Shown here: piece after piece, positions 12,674 through 23,540 of the stretch | How the letters are laid out: every line of letters begins with the position of its first letter | Position numbering within the stretch: the stretch's first letter is position 1 | DNA from: Rhodovulum sp. | Lineage (GTDB): Bacteria; Pseudomonadota; Alphaproteobacteria; Rhodobacterales; Rhodobacteraceae | Assembly: GCA_020637615.1 (NCBI GenBank) | Contig: JACKKC010000008.1 | Span: 41,753-105,752, forward strand | Length of the DNA: 64,000 nucleotides | Direction: 5' to 3' | Notes under the pieces: model-generated | Seen by the model: only the letters and a program-made list of their open reading frames with translations | What the model was told of the DNA's origin: nothing | Database searches by the model: none | Translations under genes and position numbers: made by a program

Positions 12674-13440
12674 TTGTGGACAGCGAGCTGAAGACCATCG
12701 CGCGCCGCGCCCTGGTCTGCCTCGACCTCACCGATCTCGACGAGGGCTGCGACGCCGCGGCGATCGACAGGCTCTGCGAGCGGGCGCAGACGCCGCACGG
12801 CTCGGTGGCGGCGGTCTGCATCTGGCCGCGCTTCGTGGCGCAGGCGAAGACGGCGCTGGCCCATACCGGCATCCGCGTCGCCACGGTCGTGAACTTCCCC
12901 GGCGGCGACGAGAAGCTCGATGCCGTGGAGGCGGCGACGCGGGCGGCGCTCGACGCCGGCGCCGAGGAGATCGACATGGTGGTGCCCTGGCGCGGCCTGC
13001 GCGCCGGCGGCGAGGAAGCGGTCACCGAGGCGGTGCGCCGGATCAAGGCGGTCTGCGGCCCGGCCCCGCTCAAGGCGATCCTCGAGACCGGCGAATTGCG
13101 CGACCCCGCGCTGATCGGCTTGGCCGCCGAGCGCGCGCTCCGGGGCGGGGCGGATTTCCTCAAGACCTCCACCGGCAAGGTCCCGGTCAACGCCACCCCC
13201 GAGGCGGCGCGCATCCTGCTCGACGCGATCGCGCGCCATGGCGGGCGCGCCGGCTTCAAGGCCGCCGGCGGCGTGCGCAGCGTCGCCGATGCCGGGGTCT
13301 ATCTGGGGCTCGCCGACGAGATCATGGGACCGGGCTGGGCCGGGCCGAAGCATTTCCGCATCGGCGCCTCCGGACTGCTCGACGCCCTGCTCGCGACGCT
13401 CGAGGGGACCGAAGCCGCGGAGGACGACGAGGACTACTGA
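12670..13440 (+). CDS. deoC: Deoxyribose-phosphate aldolase
   Basis: Cleaves 2-deoxyribose 5-phosphate to acetaldehyde and glyceraldehyde 3-phosphate, the end of deoxynucleoside catabolism. The 256-residue class I aldolase keeps the Schiff-base segment KTSTGK at residues 165-170 and the phosphate-binding end KAAGGVRS. It ends with an acidic tail (AAEDDEDY). The start overlaps the cdd stop by four bases (ATGA) and the stop overlaps the deoA start by one base, which indicates translational coupling through the operon. Confidence 0.95.
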   Translation: MIVDSELKTIARRALVCLDLTDLDEGCDAAAIDRLCERAQTPHGSVAAVCIWPRFVAQAKTALAHTGIRVATVVNFPGGDEKLDAVEAATRAALDAGAEEIDMVVPWRGLRAGGEEAVTEAVRRIKAVCGPAPLKAILETGELRDPALIGLAAERALRGGADFLKTSTGKVPVNATPEAARILLDAIARHGGRAGFKAAGGVRSVADAGVYLGLADEIMGPGWAGPKHFRIGASGLLDALLATLEGTEAAEDDEDY

Positions 13441-14747
13441 TGCTGCCGCAGGAGATCATCGTCGGGAAGCGCGACGGCGGGGAGCTGACCGGGGAGCAGA
13501 TCCGCTTCATGGTCGCCGGCCTGAGCGACGAGACGATCTCCGAGGGCCAGGTCGCGGCCTTCGCCATGGCGATCTTCTTCCGCGGCATGACGACCGCCGA
13601 GCGGGTGGCGCTGACGCTGGCCATGCGCGATTCGGGCCGGGTGCTCGACTGGGACCTGCCCGGCCCGGTGGTCGACAAGCATTCGACCGGCGGGGTCGGG
13701 GACAACGTGAGCCTGATGCTCGCCCCCGCGCTGGCCGCCTGCGGCGCCTATGTGCCGATGATCTCCGGGCGGGGGCTGGGGCATACCGGCGGCACGCTCG
13801 ACAAGTTCGACGCGATCCCCGGCTATGCGACGCAGCCCGACATCGCGACCCTTCGCCGGGTGGTGGCGGAGGCCGGCTGCGCCATCATCGGCCAGACGGC
13901 GGATATCGCGCCCGCGGACCGGCGGTTCTACGGCATCCGCGACGTGACCGGGACGGTCGAGAGCATCGACCTGATCACCGCCTCGATCCTGTCGAAGAAG
14001 CTCGCCGCCGGGCTCGACGCGCTGGTGCTCGACGTCAAGACCGGCACGGGCGCCTTCATGGCACGGCTCGAAGACGCGGAGGCGCTGGCCCGCGCGCTGG
14101 TCGAGGTGGCGAAGGGCGCGGGCTGCCCGACCTCTGCGCTCGTCACCGACATGAACGAGCCCTTGGCCAGCGCCGCCGGCAATGCGCTCGAGATGGCCAA
14201 TGCCGCGCGCTTCCTGCGCATGGAGACGGTGGACGCGCGGCTCTGGGACGTGACCGTGGCGCTCGGGGGCGCGCTGCTCGTGCGGGCGGGGCTCGCCGCG
14301 AACGCGGCGGCCGGGGCCGAGGCGATGGGCGAGGCCTTCCAGTCGGGCCGCGCGGCGGAGCGCTTCGGGCGCATGGTCGCCGCCCTGGGCGGGCCGGCGG
14401 ACTTCCTGGAGAACTTCGAGACGCATCTGCGGGAGGCCGCCATCGTCGAGGACGTGCTCGCGGGCGCCGAGGGTTTCGTGACCGCGATCGACACCCGCGC
14501 GCTGGGGCTCGCCGTGGTCGAGCTCGGCGGCGGCCGGCGGCGCGCGAGCGACCGCATCGACCATTCGGTCGGGCTCGACCAGCTCGCCGGGCTCGGGCTC
14601 GCGGTCGAGGCCGACACGCCGCTCGCGCGCATCCATGCCGCCGATGCCGCGAGCCTGGAGGCGGCGCGGGCGCGCCTGCTCGCCGCCTATGCGATCGGAC
14701 CCGAGGCGCCGGAGACCGGCCCGCTGATCCAGGATCGGATCGCCTGA
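13440..14747 (+). CDS. deoA: Thymidine phosphorylase
   Basis: Phosphorolyses thymidine (and deoxyuridine) to the base and deoxyribose 1-phosphate, the substrate of DeoB. The 435 residues match the family length. The signature [12 protein letters not shown], which binds phosphate, lies near residue 80, and the pyrimidine-site segment [20 protein letters not shown] follows. TGA of deoC and ATG of this gene share one base, and the same arrangement joins it to deoB. The coupling cdd-deoC-deoA-deoB gives a full route from deoxycytidine and thymidine to central carbon. Confidence 0.95.
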   Translation: MLPQEIIVGKRDGGELTGEQIRFMVAGLSDETISEGQVAAFAMAIFFRGMTTAERVALTLAMRDSGRVLDWDLPGPVVDKHSTGGVGDNVSLMLAPALAACGAYVPMISGRGLGHTGGTLDKFDAIPGYATQPDIATLRRVVAEAGCAIIGQTADIAPADRRFYGIRDVTGTVESIDLITASILSKKLAAGLDALVLDVKTGTGAFMARLEDAEALARALVEVAKGAGCPTSALVTDMNEPLASAAGNALEMANAARFLRMETVDARLWDVTVALGGALLVRAGLAANAAAGAEAMGEAFQSGRAAERFGRMVAALGGPADFLENFETHLREAAIVEDVLAGAEGFVTAIDTRALGLAVVELGGGRRRASDRIDHSVGLDQLAGLGLAVEADTPLARIHAADAASLEAARARLLAAYAIGPEAPETGPLIQDRIA

Positions 14748-15952
14748 TGCCGCGCGCACTCCTCATGGTGATGGATTCGGCCGGCTGCGGCGGCGCGCCG
14801 GATGCCGCGGAATTCGGCGATGCCGGCGCCAATACGCTCGGCCATATCGTGCAGGCCTGCGCCGAGGGCCGGGCCGAAGAGGGCCGTTCCGGCCCGCTCC
14901 ATGTGCCGAACCTCGCGGCGCTGGGTCTCGGCGCCGCGCTGCGCCTCGCCTCCGACATCGCGCTCCCGGGCCTCGATGCCCCGCCCCGCGGCCTCTGGGG
15001 CGCGGCGACGGAGGTTTCGCGCGGCAAGGACACGCCCTCGGGCCATTGGGAGCTCGCCGGCGTGCCTGTGCCCTGGGAATGGCATTATTTTCCCCGCGCG
15101 ACTCCGGCCATCCCGCCGGAGGTCACCGACCCGCTGATCGCGCGTGCCGGCCTCGAGGGCACGCTCTGCAACGTGCATTCCTCGGGCATGCCGGTCCTGC
15201 GCGAATACGGCGAGGAGCATATCCGCACGGGCAAGCCGATCCTCTATACCTCCGTGGACAGCGTGCTGCAGATCGCCGCGCACGAGACGCATTTCGGGCT
15301 CGAACGGCTCTACGAGACCTGCCGGATCGCGGCGGAGATCGTGCACCCGCTGCGGGTGGGCCGCGTGATCGCCCGGCCCTTCGTCGGCGAGACGGCCGAG
15401 ACCTTCCGCCGCACGCCGAACCGCCGCGACCTCGCGATCCCGCCGCCCGAGCCGACGCTCCTCGACCGGGTGGTGGCGGCGGGCGGGCGGACCCATGCCA
15501 TCGGCAAGATCGGCGACATCTTCGCCCATCGCGGCATCACCACGCTCGCCAAGGGCAAGGACGACATGGCGCTGGTGGATGCGACCCTGGCGGCGCTGGA
15601 AGCGGCGGGCGAGGGCGATCTCATCTTCGCCAATTACGTGGATTTCGACACGCTCTACGGCCATGCCCGCGACGTGGCGGGCTATGCGCGGGCGCTGGAG
15701 GCCTTCGATGCGCGCCTGCCGGAGGTCTTCGCGCGGCTGCGACCCGGCGACCTGATGTTCGTCACCGCCGATCACGGCAACGACCCCACATGGGCGGGCA
15801 CCGATCATACCCGCGAGCGCGTGCCGGTGCTGGGTTGCGGGCCGGGGATCGCCCCGCGGAGCATCGGCCTTGTCGGCTACGCCGATGTCGGCGAGACGCT
15901 CGCGGCGCATCTCGGCATCCCGCCGGGGAAGCACGGGCGGAGCTTCCTGTGA
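14747..15952 (+). CDS. deoB: Phosphopentomutase
   Basis: Moves phosphate between C1 and C5 of ribose and deoxyribose, linking DeoA to DeoC. The 401-residue protein belongs to the alkaline-phosphatase-like metalloenzymes: N-terminal metal site [12 protein letters not shown], the family segment [10 protein letters not shown], and the C-terminal metal segment [13 protein letters not shown] (here [11 protein letters not shown]). It starts inside the deoA stop and closes the overlapping run of four genes. A partial family 1 repeat follows it in the gap before upp. Confidence 0.95.
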   Translation: MPRALLMVMDSAGCGGAPDAAEFGDAGANTLGHIVQACAEGRAEEGRSGPLHVPNLAALGLGAALRLASDIALPGLDAPPRGLWGAATEVSRGKDTPSGHWELAGVPVPWEWHYFPRATPAIPPEVTDPLIARAGLEGTLCNVHSSGMPVLREYGEEHIRTGKPILYTSVDSVLQIAAHETHFGLERLYETCRIAAEIVHPLRVGRVIARPFVGETAETFRRTPNRRDLAIPPPEPTLLDRVVAAGGRTHAIGKIGDIFAHRGITTLAKGKDDMALVDATLAALEAAGEGDLIFANYVDFDTLYGHARDVAGYARALEAFDARLPEVFARLRPGDLMFVTADHGNDPTWAGTDHTRERVPVLGCGPGIAPRSIGLVGYADVGETLAAHLGIPPGKHGRSFL

Positions 15953-16018
15953 CGATGGCCGTCCTGTCGCCGGCATTCGGAATTCACCATTCCCGGCTTG
16001 ACCGCACCGCAACGAGAC

Positions 16019-16065
16019 GAGGGCGGGCGCTGCCCGGCGGTAGCCCGTCGGGCGGGACAGTTGTG
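16019..16065 (+). repeat. Family 1 dispersed repeat, 3'-end fragment (deoB-upp gap)
   Basis: Contains only the terminal hairpin of the family: GCGGGCGCTGCCCGGCGG, then a short loop, then CCCGTCGGGCGGGA. One stem base differs from other copies but keeps a G-U pair, so the fold is preserved. Confidence 0.65.
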
Positions 16066-16217
16066 CAGCGCGCGTCACCGGCTCCGGTGGGCGCGGGCGC
16101 CTGTCGAGGAGGATTGACACCGGGTTAACGCCGAAACGATAACGCCGAAATATCAACTGCTTGATGAAATGTGCGCGCGCGCACAGACCGTGCCCAGCCG
16201 CCTGCGAGGAGGCCCCG

Positions 16218-16850
16218 ATGCCCGAGCATCTGACGATCGTCGAACACCCGCTGGTGCAGCACAAGCTGACGCTGATGCGCGAGCGCGACACCTCCACCGC
16301 GAGCTTCCGGCGGCTCCTGCGCGAGATCAGCCACCTGCTCGCCTATGAGGTCACCCGCGACCTGCCGATGACCACGCGCACCATCGAGACGCCGCTCGAA
16401 GAGATGGAGGCGCCGGTCCTGAAGGGCAAGAAGCTCGCGCTGGTCTCGATCCTGCGCGCGGGCAACGGGCTGCTCGACGGCGTGCTGGAGCTGATCCCCT
16501 CGGCACGGGTGGGCTTCGTCGGCCTCTATCGCGACGAGGCGACGCTGCAGCCGGTGCAATACTACTCCAAGCTGCCCGCCGACCTGCCCGAGCGGGTGAC
16601 GATCGCGGTCGATCCGATGCTCGCCACCGGCAATTCCTCGGCCGCCGCCGTCGACCTGATCAAGGCGGCCGGGGCCACTGACGTGCGCTTCCTCTGCCTT
16701 CTCGCCGCCCCCGAGGGCGTGGCGCGCATGAAGGACGCGCACCCGGACGTGCGCATCGTGACCGCCGCGCTCGACCGCCGCCTGAACGAGCGGGGCTATA
16801 TCCTGCCCGGGCTCGGGGATGCTGGCGACCGCATGTTCGGTACCAAATAG
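16218..16850 (+). CDS. upp: Uracil phosphoribosyltransferase
   Basis: Makes UMP from uracil and PRPP, recovering the base freed by the deo pathway. The 210-residue protein has the PRPP-binding segment [10 protein letters not shown], the flexible-loop region [12 protein letters not shown] and the C-terminal [12 protein letters not shown] of the family. The ATG at 16218 has a strong GAGGAGG five bases upstream (16206-16212), which rules out the earlier in-frame ATG at 16161. It is 265 bases after deoB and probably has its own promoter; the DUF924 gene follows after eight bases. Confidence 0.95.
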   Translation: MPEHLTIVEHPLVQHKLTLMRERDTSTASFRRLLREISHLLAYEVTRDLPMTTRTIETPLEEMEAPVLKGKKLALVSILRAGNGLLDGVLELIPSARVGFVGLYRDEATLQPVQYYSKLPADLPERVTIAVDPMLATGNSSAAAVDLIKAAGATDVRFLCLLAAPEGVARMKDAHPDVRIVTAALDRRLNERGYILPGLGDAGDRMFGTK

Positions 16851-16858
16851 GGCGGGCC

Positions 16859-17518
16859 ATGACCGATCGAGACCCCACGCCCGAGGAGATCCTCGCCTTC
16901 TGGTTCCCCGACGGCCCCGACCCGGAGCCCGACGCCCATATCGGCTTCTGGGAATGGCGCATGCGCGGCGGCGCCCATGCGGAGGTGGTCGCGCGCTTCG
17001 CCGGCGCGACCGAACGCGCCGCCGCCGGCGAGTTCGACCATTGGGCCGGAACGCCGCGCGGCCGGCTCGCGCTGATCATCCTGCTCGACCAGTTCTCCCG
17101 TTCGGTCTGGCAAGACACGCCGCGCGCCTTCGCCCAGGACCCGAAGGCGCTCGCCCTCTGTCTCGAAGGGCTCGACAACGGCCATTTCGACGCGCTGGAG
17201 AATCCCTGGCAGAAGGTGACGTTCAAGCTGCCGCTGGTGCATTGCGAATGCCCCGGCCATCTCGCCAATCTCGACCGCAACCTCGAACTGGCGGCGCGGA
17301 TCGCCGAAGAGGCGCCGGAGCGGCTCGGGCCGATCTACCGGAACATGGCCAGGCGACAGGCGCCCGCCGTGCGCGCCGTGATCGCCGCCTTCGGGCGCCA
17401 TCCCCACCGCAACGCCATCCTCGGGCGGAACTCGAGCCCGGAGGAGGCCGAATATCTCGCCAGGGGCGCCTTCCCGCACCAGAGCGACATGAGAAAGCTG
17501 GTGCGGGACGACCCCTAG
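16859..17518 (+). CDS. DUF924 family protein
   Basis: A 219-residue all-helical protein of the DUF924 family, recognised by its start (TPEEILAFWFPDG), the middle motif LALIILLDQFSRSVW and the segment NPWQKVTFKLPLVHCE. Members look like TPR-type folds; their function is not established. It begins eight bases after upp, so it is probably co-transcribed with it. Its stop TAG shares the palindrome CTAG (17515-17518) with the stop of the convergent sulfotransferase gene, so there is no space for a separate terminator. Confidence 0.88.
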   Translation: MTDRDPTPEEILAFWFPDGPDPEPDAHIGFWEWRMRGGAHAEVVARFAGATERAAAGEFDHWAGTPRGRLALIILLDQFSRSVWQDTPRAFAQDPKALALCLEGLDNGHFDALENPWQKVTFKLPLVHCECPGHLANLDRNLELAARIAEEAPERLGPIYRNMARRQAPAVRAVIAAFGRHPHRNAILGRNSSPEEAEYLARGAFPHQSDMRKLVRDDP

Positions 17519-18162
17519 GCCTGCCGACTTGCCTGCTCGGCGGCCCGTTTCGCCAGGAACTCGTCCACCTCCTTCTGGAAATCCTGCGTCGCGTTGACGC
17601 GCGGGAAGGCCGCATCCGGAACCGGAACGCCGAGGAAGTCGCAGAGCGGCCCCCAGCCGTCCCCGAGCTTGTGGATCAGCAGCCGTTCCGGCGCCACGCG
17701 CGCCTTCACCGCCGCCACGTTCGCCTCGTAGACCGCGATGCAATGCTCCCGGTCGGCGGGCCTGCCGCCGAAGACGCGCAGCGACAGGAGCTGGCTGCCC
17801 GGCGCGCTCTCCTCGGTCTCGGTATCCGCGAGCACGACGCGCAGGATCGTCTTCGAGTAGCTCTCCCACCAGCTTTCCGCGCTGCGCCAGGTCAGCAGGA
17901 CCTTGGCATCGGGAAAGGCCTCGATGAGCTGCGGCCAGTAATAGGCCGAGGGCCAGTCGAGGCAGGAGCGGTAGCCCCCGAGCAGCAGGTCCCAGTCCGG
18001 GGTCGCGCCGCAGGCGATGGCGCGCCAATGCGCCCGCGTCTCGGGATTGGCGATCACCTCGCGCTGGTGGTGGCAGGGGCCGAAGCCGAGCATGTTCAGT
18101 GCCTCGCGCATGGAATCGGTGCCCGTGCGACCGAATCCGGTCCCGATGATCTCGAGCGTCAT
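17515..18162 (-). CDS. Sulfotransferase-like protein (P-loop, short form)
   Basis: The 215-residue protein starts with the PAPS-binding P-loop variant IIGTGFGRTGTDSMREAL and contains the helix-loop VLLTWRSAESWWESY, which corresponds to the 3'-phosphate-binding arginine/serine segment. This matches the family often annotated as sulfotransferase or NAD-dependent-epimerase-like in bacteria and protists. The acceptor is unknown. The ATG at 18162 has GGGAGGA immediately upstream on its strand. It converges on the DUF924 gene with overlapping stop codons and stands alone as a transcription unit. Confidence 0.82.
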   Translation of the reverse strand: MTLEIIGTGFGRTGTDSMREALNMLGFGPCHHQREVIANPETRAHWRAIACGATPDWDLLLGGYRSCLDWPSAYYWPQLIEAFPDAKVLLTWRSAESWWESYSKTILRVVLADTETEESAPGSQLLSLRVFGGRPADREHCIAVYEANVAAVKARVAPERLLIHKLGDGWGPLCDFLGVPVPDAAFPRVNATQDFQKEVDEFLAKRAAEQASRQA

Positions 18163-18336
18163 GTCCTCCCCTCCCGGCGCCGCGACGGCGCCCGGGGAGG
18201 CTAGACGGCGCGCTCGCCCGTGACAACGCCGACGCGCTCGCGGCGCGGCCGGGGAGCCGCGCCGCTCGGGGCGCATCGCAGGCACGACATCCACATCACC
18301 ACCCGTCAGGCCGGGCTGCGCCACTGCCCGAAGCGC

Positions 18337-19173
18337 CTAGCGGCGGCGCCGGCGCCAGCCGCCGAGGCCGAGCGCGACGATGCCGCCGAGGAGCAGCGGC
18401 AGCCCGGCCGGCAGCGGCACCGGCGCGACCTTCGTGGCCCCGAAGGTCAGCGTCGGGTTGCGCTGGCTCGCATCGAGGCCCTCGTCCTCGCGGATGAGGC
18501 CGATGCCGGGCGCGTAATACTTGAAGCCCAGCGCACCGGGCTCGAGCCGCGTCGATTCGAGGATCTTCACGACGTCGCGGAAGATGCCCACCTCCACCGC
18601 GACGACCTCGCCGAGGGAGGCGATCCGCGCCTCGTCGAGCGCGCCGTCGCGCGGCGCGGATTCCTGGAAGTAGGCGAATCCGACCGCCGGCGTCGCGGGC
18701 ATGATGTAGCCCGGCCGGGCACCGTTCACGCCCGCGCGCCAGGACGAGGCGCTGTCGGTGCCGGTCAGCTTGCCGTCGTCGTCGTACGCGTAGTTCGTGA
18801 CGTCCTCGCCGAGATACCAGACGTTGCCGGCGCGATCCTGCGCGTAATAGTCGAAGGTATCCTCCACGAGCAGGCCGTCCTCGAAGGCCCGGTCGCGCTG
18901 CACCGTCGCCCGCACGCCGAGGATGGTCGGGCCCCTGCGCTTCAGCACGCTCAGCTCCGAGCGTTCGGTGAAGGGCTCGCCGTCCTCCTCGCCCTTGGCG
19001 GAGAGCACAGTCCTCTGCCCCGGCCGCAGCGGAAAATAGGCATTGTCGACCGGCGCGCCGGGCTCGAAGGCGCGCGCGTCGAACTGCGGCAGCACCGTCG
19101 TGGCCCAGGCGTCGCCGGCGACGAGCGCTGCCCCGGCGGCGAGGGCGAGTGGAAGTCGGTAGCCTCTCGGCAT
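18337..19173 (-). CDS. Exported protein with VPLPA-CTERM sorting signal
   Basis: A 278-residue protein with a signal peptide (LPLALAAGAALVAGDAWA-T) and a complete C-terminal sorting signal: VPLPAG, a hydrophobic segment (LPLLLGGIVALGLGG) and a basic tail (WRRRRR). This is the VPLPA-CTERM signal known to be recognised by exosortase D. The body (residues about 25-245) is a beta-rich domain with stretches DNAYFPLRPGQRTVL, DTFDYYAQDRAGNVWYLGEDV and RLEPGALGFKYYAPGIGLI, whose function I do not know. Expected to be anchored or shed at the surface after exosortase cleavage. The ATG at 19173 opens the signal peptide. It is divergent from a membrane-anchored LuxR-type regulator, which may control it. 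Confidence 0.85.
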   Translation of the reverse strand: MPRGYRLPLALAAGAALVAGDAWATTVLPQFDARAFEPGAPVDNAYFPLRPGQRTVLSAKGEEDGEPFTERSELSVLKRRGPTILGVRATVQRDRAFEDGLLVEDTFDYYAQDRAGNVWYLGEDVTNYAYDDDGKLTGTDSASSWRAGVNGARPGYIMPATPAVGFAYFQESAPRDGALDEARIASLGEVVAVEVGIFRDVVKILESTRLEPGALGFKYYAPGIGLIREDEGLDASQRNPTLTFGATKVAPVPLPAGLPLLLGGIVALGLGGWRRRRR

Positions 19174-19397
19174 GGCGGGTCCCCCTGGTCTCTCGGCGCG
19201 GCGGGCGGCAAGCCCGGTGCCGCGTGCAAGCGCCAGTGGAGCGCCGATCCGGCGGCCGGTAAATCCGACGTCCGTGCGATCGCGCCCGATCCGGCATCGC
19301 TGCGCTATCCCGCACGGGCATCGCACATCCGTGTGACGCGCGGCGACGGCGGTCGTGCTAGGCTCGGGAAAGATCTCGAGAGAGGGATGACAGTCGC

Positions 19398-19937
19398 ATG
19401 CTGCACGGATTGTCGCGGCGCTGGCTGCTCGGCGGTTTCGCCGTGGCCGCGATCCTCCTGCTCGCCGGGCTCGACCAGCTGACCGGCGACGAGCCGCTCA
19501 GCGGCGCCGATTTCCTGCTCGACGTCCTCGACAAGGGACTGCTCGTCGGCACGGTGCTGGTGATCGTGATGCTTTCGGGCGAGATGCGCGGGCTTCGGGC
19601 CGAGCAGGAGACGATCCGCGGCGACCTGAGGGCGGCGATCGCCGCGGGCGAGGCCTGGCGCGAGCTCAGCCGGACCCATATCGAGGGGCTGTCCGCGGCC
19701 ATCGCGCGCCAGTTCGATGCCTGGAACCTCAGCGCGGCCGAGGCCGAGATCGCCGGCCTCATGCTCAAGGGCATGTCCCTGCGCGAGATCGCCGCGGCGC
19801 GCCGGACCAGCGACACCACCATCCGCCAGCAGGCGGCGAGCATCTACCGCAAGTCGGGCCTCTCGGGGCGCGCCGAGCTCTCGGCCTATTTCCTCGACAG
19901 CCTCTCGCCGATCCCCGCGCCTCGCGCCGCCGAATAG
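19398..19937 (+). CDS. Membrane-anchored LuxR-type transcriptional regulator
   Basis: A 179-residue protein with two predicted N-terminal membrane helices (about 9-26 and 44-62), a short coiled-coil-like linker (MRGLRAEQETIRGDLRAAIAA), and a C-terminal LuxR/FixJ-type helix-turn-helix (about 110-165: LSAAEAEIAGLMLKGMSLREIA, then TTIRQQAASIYRKSGLSGRAEL). The recognition helix would work from the inner face of the membrane, like ToxR/CadC-type regulators but with a different DNA-binding fold. GAGAGAGGGA precedes the start. It is divergent from the VPLPA-CTERM gene across a 224-base promoter region; I infer a possible link but no operator is obvious. Confidence 0.82.
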   Translation: MLHGLSRRWLLGGFAVAAILLLAGLDQLTGDEPLSGADFLLDVLDKGLLVGTVLVIVMLSGEMRGLRAEQETIRGDLRAAIAAGEAWRELSRTHIEGLSAAIARQFDAWNLSAAEAEIAGLMLKGMSLREIAAARRTSDTTIRQQAASIYRKSGLSGRAELSAYFLDSLSPIPAPRAAE

Positions 19938-20044
19938 CTGCCGGCCGGCTGCCTGCGACGTCTTCGAGCGATGCCTTGCCGCGAATGGCTGCTATCCTGC
20001 GCACCATGCGCGGGCCGCAGTGACGGCCCTGCGGGGAGGCGCGA

Positions 20045-20710
20045 ATGACCGAGACCGAACAGCCGACGCTGCACTACCATCCCTTCGCGTCCTTCTGCCA
20101 GAAGGTGCTGATCGCGCTCTACGAGAAGGCGGTTCCCTTCCGGCCGAACCTCGTCGACCTGGGCGATCCCGAGGAACGCGCAGCCTTGCAGCGCATCTGG
20201 CCGTTCGGGAAATTCCCCGTGCTGGAGGATGCAGGGCGGATCGTGGCGGAATCGAGCTCGATCATCGAGTACCTGGACCTGCGCCATCCGCAGGCGCCGC
20301 GCATGGTGCCGGAGGATCCGGCGGCGGCGCTCGCCGTGCGCACAGCCGACCGCTTCTACGACACATACGTACATCTGCCGATGCAGAAGATCGTCACCGA
20401 TTGCATCCGGCCGGAAGGGCGGGCCGATCCGCAAGGGGTGGAGGAGGCGCGCGCCACGCTGGCGACCGCCTATGCCATGATCGAAGCGGAAGCGGGCGCG
20501 CGGGAATGGGCCGCCGGCGATCGCTTCGGCATGGCCGATTGCGCCGCAGCGCCGGCGCTCTTCTATGCCAATTGGGTACAGCCGCTCATGCCCGAATATC
20601 CTGCTGCCGCCGCCTATCTGGCGCGGCTGCGGGCACGGCCCTCCGTCGCCCGCGTCGTCGAGGAGGCGCGGCCCTACCGGCATCTCTTCCCGGCGGAGCG
20701 CCGGGCCTGA
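20045..20710 (+). CDS. Glutathione S-transferase family protein
   Basis: A 221-residue GST. The N-terminal thioredoxin-like domain (about 8-85) has the opening LHYHPFASFCQKVLIALYEK, the cis-proline loop GKFPVLED and the glutathione-binding ESSSIIEYLD. The C-terminal helical domain (about 100-215) carries the family segment GDRFGMADCAAAP. The residue at the usual catalytic position is Ser or Cys (ASFCQK), so thiol-type chemistry is possible. GGGGAGG lies just upstream of the ATG. It is monocistronic; a family 1 repeat follows it. Confidence 0.9.
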   Translation: MTETEQPTLHYHPFASFCQKVLIALYEKAVPFRPNLVDLGDPEERAALQRIWPFGKFPVLEDAGRIVAESSSIIEYLDLRHPQAPRMVPEDPAAALAVRTADRFYDTYVHLPMQKIVTDCIRPEGRADPQGVEEARATLATAYAMIEAEAGAREWAAGDRFGMADCAAAPALFYANWVQPLMPEYPAAAAYLARLRARPSVARVVEEARPYRHLFPAERRA

Positions 20711-20726
20711 GACCGGGCGGCCCCAG

Positions 20727-20812
20727 GGTGATTGCATTTGGAGCCCGTTGTTCCCGTTTCGACCGTCCCGCGACACGATGAGGGCAGCGCCTGCCCCGGG
20801 CGGGATCGCAAC
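20727..20812 (+). repeat. Family 1 dispersed repeat, 5' half
   Basis: Carries the 5' module (GATTGCATTTGGAGCCCG), the middle (GACCGTCCCGCGACACGATG) and the AGGGCAGCGCCTGCC segment, then diverges. It lacks the terminal CCCGGCGG hairpin. Lies in the 291-base gap between the GST and xdhC genes. Downstream of it (20830-21001) I see only a short hairpin near 20863 and the xdhC leader. Confidence 0.7.
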
Positions 20813-21001
20813 GCCAGGCGCGCCCGGAACTCGGCATGTCGGGGTCGCCTTGCCATGTAGTTCCCCTGGGAGGGGTCATCGGCCCCGGCCACGCCCGTGC
20901 AGATTTTCCGATAGCCTGTCGTGCCCCACCATGGCGCAACCCCTGTCGCCGCGGCGGCCAGGGGGCTATATCACGGCAGTGACCCTGAGACAGGATACCG
21001 C

Positions 21002-22062
<1,061 letters not shown>

Positions 22063-22066
<4 letters not shown>

Positions 22067-22701
22067 CGGCCGGCGGCGCAGTGGCGGGCCGGCCGGTGGT
22101 CGCGGCCATCCTGCTCGCCGCGGGGGAGGCGCGCCGGATGCGCGGGCGCGACAAGCTGCTCGAGGCGATCGGGGGCCGGCCGGCGCTGCGCCATGCCGCC
22201 GAGGCGGCGCTGGCGAGCCGGGCCGATCGCGTGCTGGTCGTGCTTCCGCCCGAGGCGGCGCCGCGGCGTGAGGCGCTGGCCGGGGCCGCGGTCGAGATCG
22301 TCGTGGCGGCGGATTGCACCGAGGGCATGGCCGCCTCGCTCCGCGCCGGGCTGGAAGCGGTCGATCCCGGGACCGATGCGGTGGTGATCCTGCTCGCGGA
22401 CATGCCCGAGATCGGCAGCGAGGCGATCGACCGGCTGATCGCCGCCTTCGACCCGGCCGCGGGCCGCGAGATCCTCCGCGCCACCGCCGCGGACGGCAGG
22501 CCGGGCCATCCGGTGCTCTTCGGGCGGCGGTTCTTCGGGCAGCTCGCAGCGCTGAAGGGCGACCGCGGCGCGCGCTCGGTCATCGCGGGGGCGCCGGCCG
22601 GTTCCGTGCGGCATGTGCCGATCGCGGGGCGGGCGGCGCTCCTCGATCTCGACACGCCCGAGGATTGGGACGCCTGGCGCGCGGGCCGCGGCGGATCCTA
22701 G
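22063..22701 (+). CDS. mocA: MocA-like molybdopterin nucleotidyltransferase
   Basis: The 212-residue protein is a MobA/MocA-type nucleotidyltransferase. The N-terminal signature LLAAGEARRMRGRDKLLE (residues about 17-34) binds the nucleotide, and LADMPEIG is the metal-binding segment. MocA enzymes attach CMP to molybdopterin for xanthine-dehydrogenase-type enzymes; pairing with xdhC favours this over the GMP-specific MobA. Start is the GTG inside the xdhC stop codon, so translation is coupled. It converges with the D-lyxose isomerase gene. Confidence 0.88.
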
Positions 22702-22716
22702 CCTGCGCCCCGGCCG

Positions 22717-23403
22717 TCACCCCAGCCAGCGCGGGTAGTCGGAGACGAGGAGGTGCAGCGGATCCTCGTCCTCCTCGATCTCGGCGAAGCGGCCGATCGG
22801 CTCGGCGAAGATGTTGTCGGTCAGGTCGTTGTTGACCGTAGAGACCTCGCCGATCAGCACGTCGCCGCCCTCGCCCCAGAAGGCGTGCCAGTTGCCGGGC
22901 ATCAGCGTGACGCTCTCGCCGGGGTTCAGCCGCAGCACCTCGCCCGGCCCCTGGCGGCGGATCACCCCGTCGGTGGCGACCTCGACGTCGGTGGTCTTGT
23001 CGATCGCGCCTTCGGGATCGGAGTTGTAGAGCTTGAGCGCCAGCGTCGCGCCGCCGCGGTTGATGATGTCCTCGGCCTTCACGATGTGGCGATGCATGGG
23101 CGAGAGCTGGTCCCGGCGCGAGATCATGATCTTCTCGGCATAGACCATGCCGCCGCCGCGCCCGAGATCGGCCTCCCGGCCATTGCGCACGGTGAAGAGG
23201 AAGAGCCCCATCGCGTCGAAGCGGCCCTGGCCGTAATCGGTGATGTCCCAGCCGAGCCGGGCGTCGACGATGCCACCGATCTCCGCCCGGCGCGCCTGCA
23301 TCTCCGCGGGGCTCCAATAGGCGAAGGGTGGCAGGATGAAGCCGAAGGAGCGGATGAAGGCATCCGCCTCGCGGATGATCTCGTTGACGCGCGATCGCTT
23401 CAT
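22717..23403 (-). CDS. D-lyxose isomerase (cupin-type sugar isomerase)
   Basis: The 228-residue protein belongs to the D-lyxose ketol-isomerase family (formerly DUF1498), which interconverts D-lyxose and D-xylulose and also acts on mannose in some members. The cupin barrel has its metal-binding residues in SPMHRHIVKAEDI and in NWHAFWGEGG; the N-terminal segment SFGFILPPFAYWSP is family-typical. The ATG at 23403 begins the conserved N-terminus (KRSRVNEIIREADAFI). It is a single gene that converges with the mocA-like gene. Confidence 0.88.
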   Translation of the reverse strand: MKRSRVNEIIREADAFIRSFGFILPPFAYWSPAEMQARRAEIGGIVDARLGWDITDYGQGRFDAMGLFLFTVRNGREADLGRGGGMVYAEKIMISRRDQLSPMHRHIVKAEDIINRGGATLALKLYNSDPEGAIDKTTDVEVATDGVIRRQGPGEVLRLNPGESVTLMPGNWHAFWGEGGDVLIGEVSTVNNDLTDNIFAEPIGRFAEIEEDEDPLHLLVSDYPRWLG

Positions 23404-23480
23404 GGCTTCCCCCCGGGCCCGGTTCCCGCCGGGCATATCACGGCCGGCGGCGTGGCGCCAAGCGCGGCGGGGGCGCTTCA

Positions 23481-23540
23481 GGGGGATCGCATCCGGTGCT
23501 GCCCGGCGGTGCCTGCCGGGCGGGATGGTTGAGCTAGGCG
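23481..23540 (+). repeat. Family 1 dispersed repeat with internal deletion
   Basis: The 5' start of the family (GGGGGATCGCATCCGG) is joined directly to the terminal hairpin (TGCTGCCCGGCGGTGCC then TGCCGGGCGGGATGG). The whole middle part is missing. It lies in the 297-base gap between the lyxose isomerase start and the DUF1349 gene. Confidence 0.65.
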
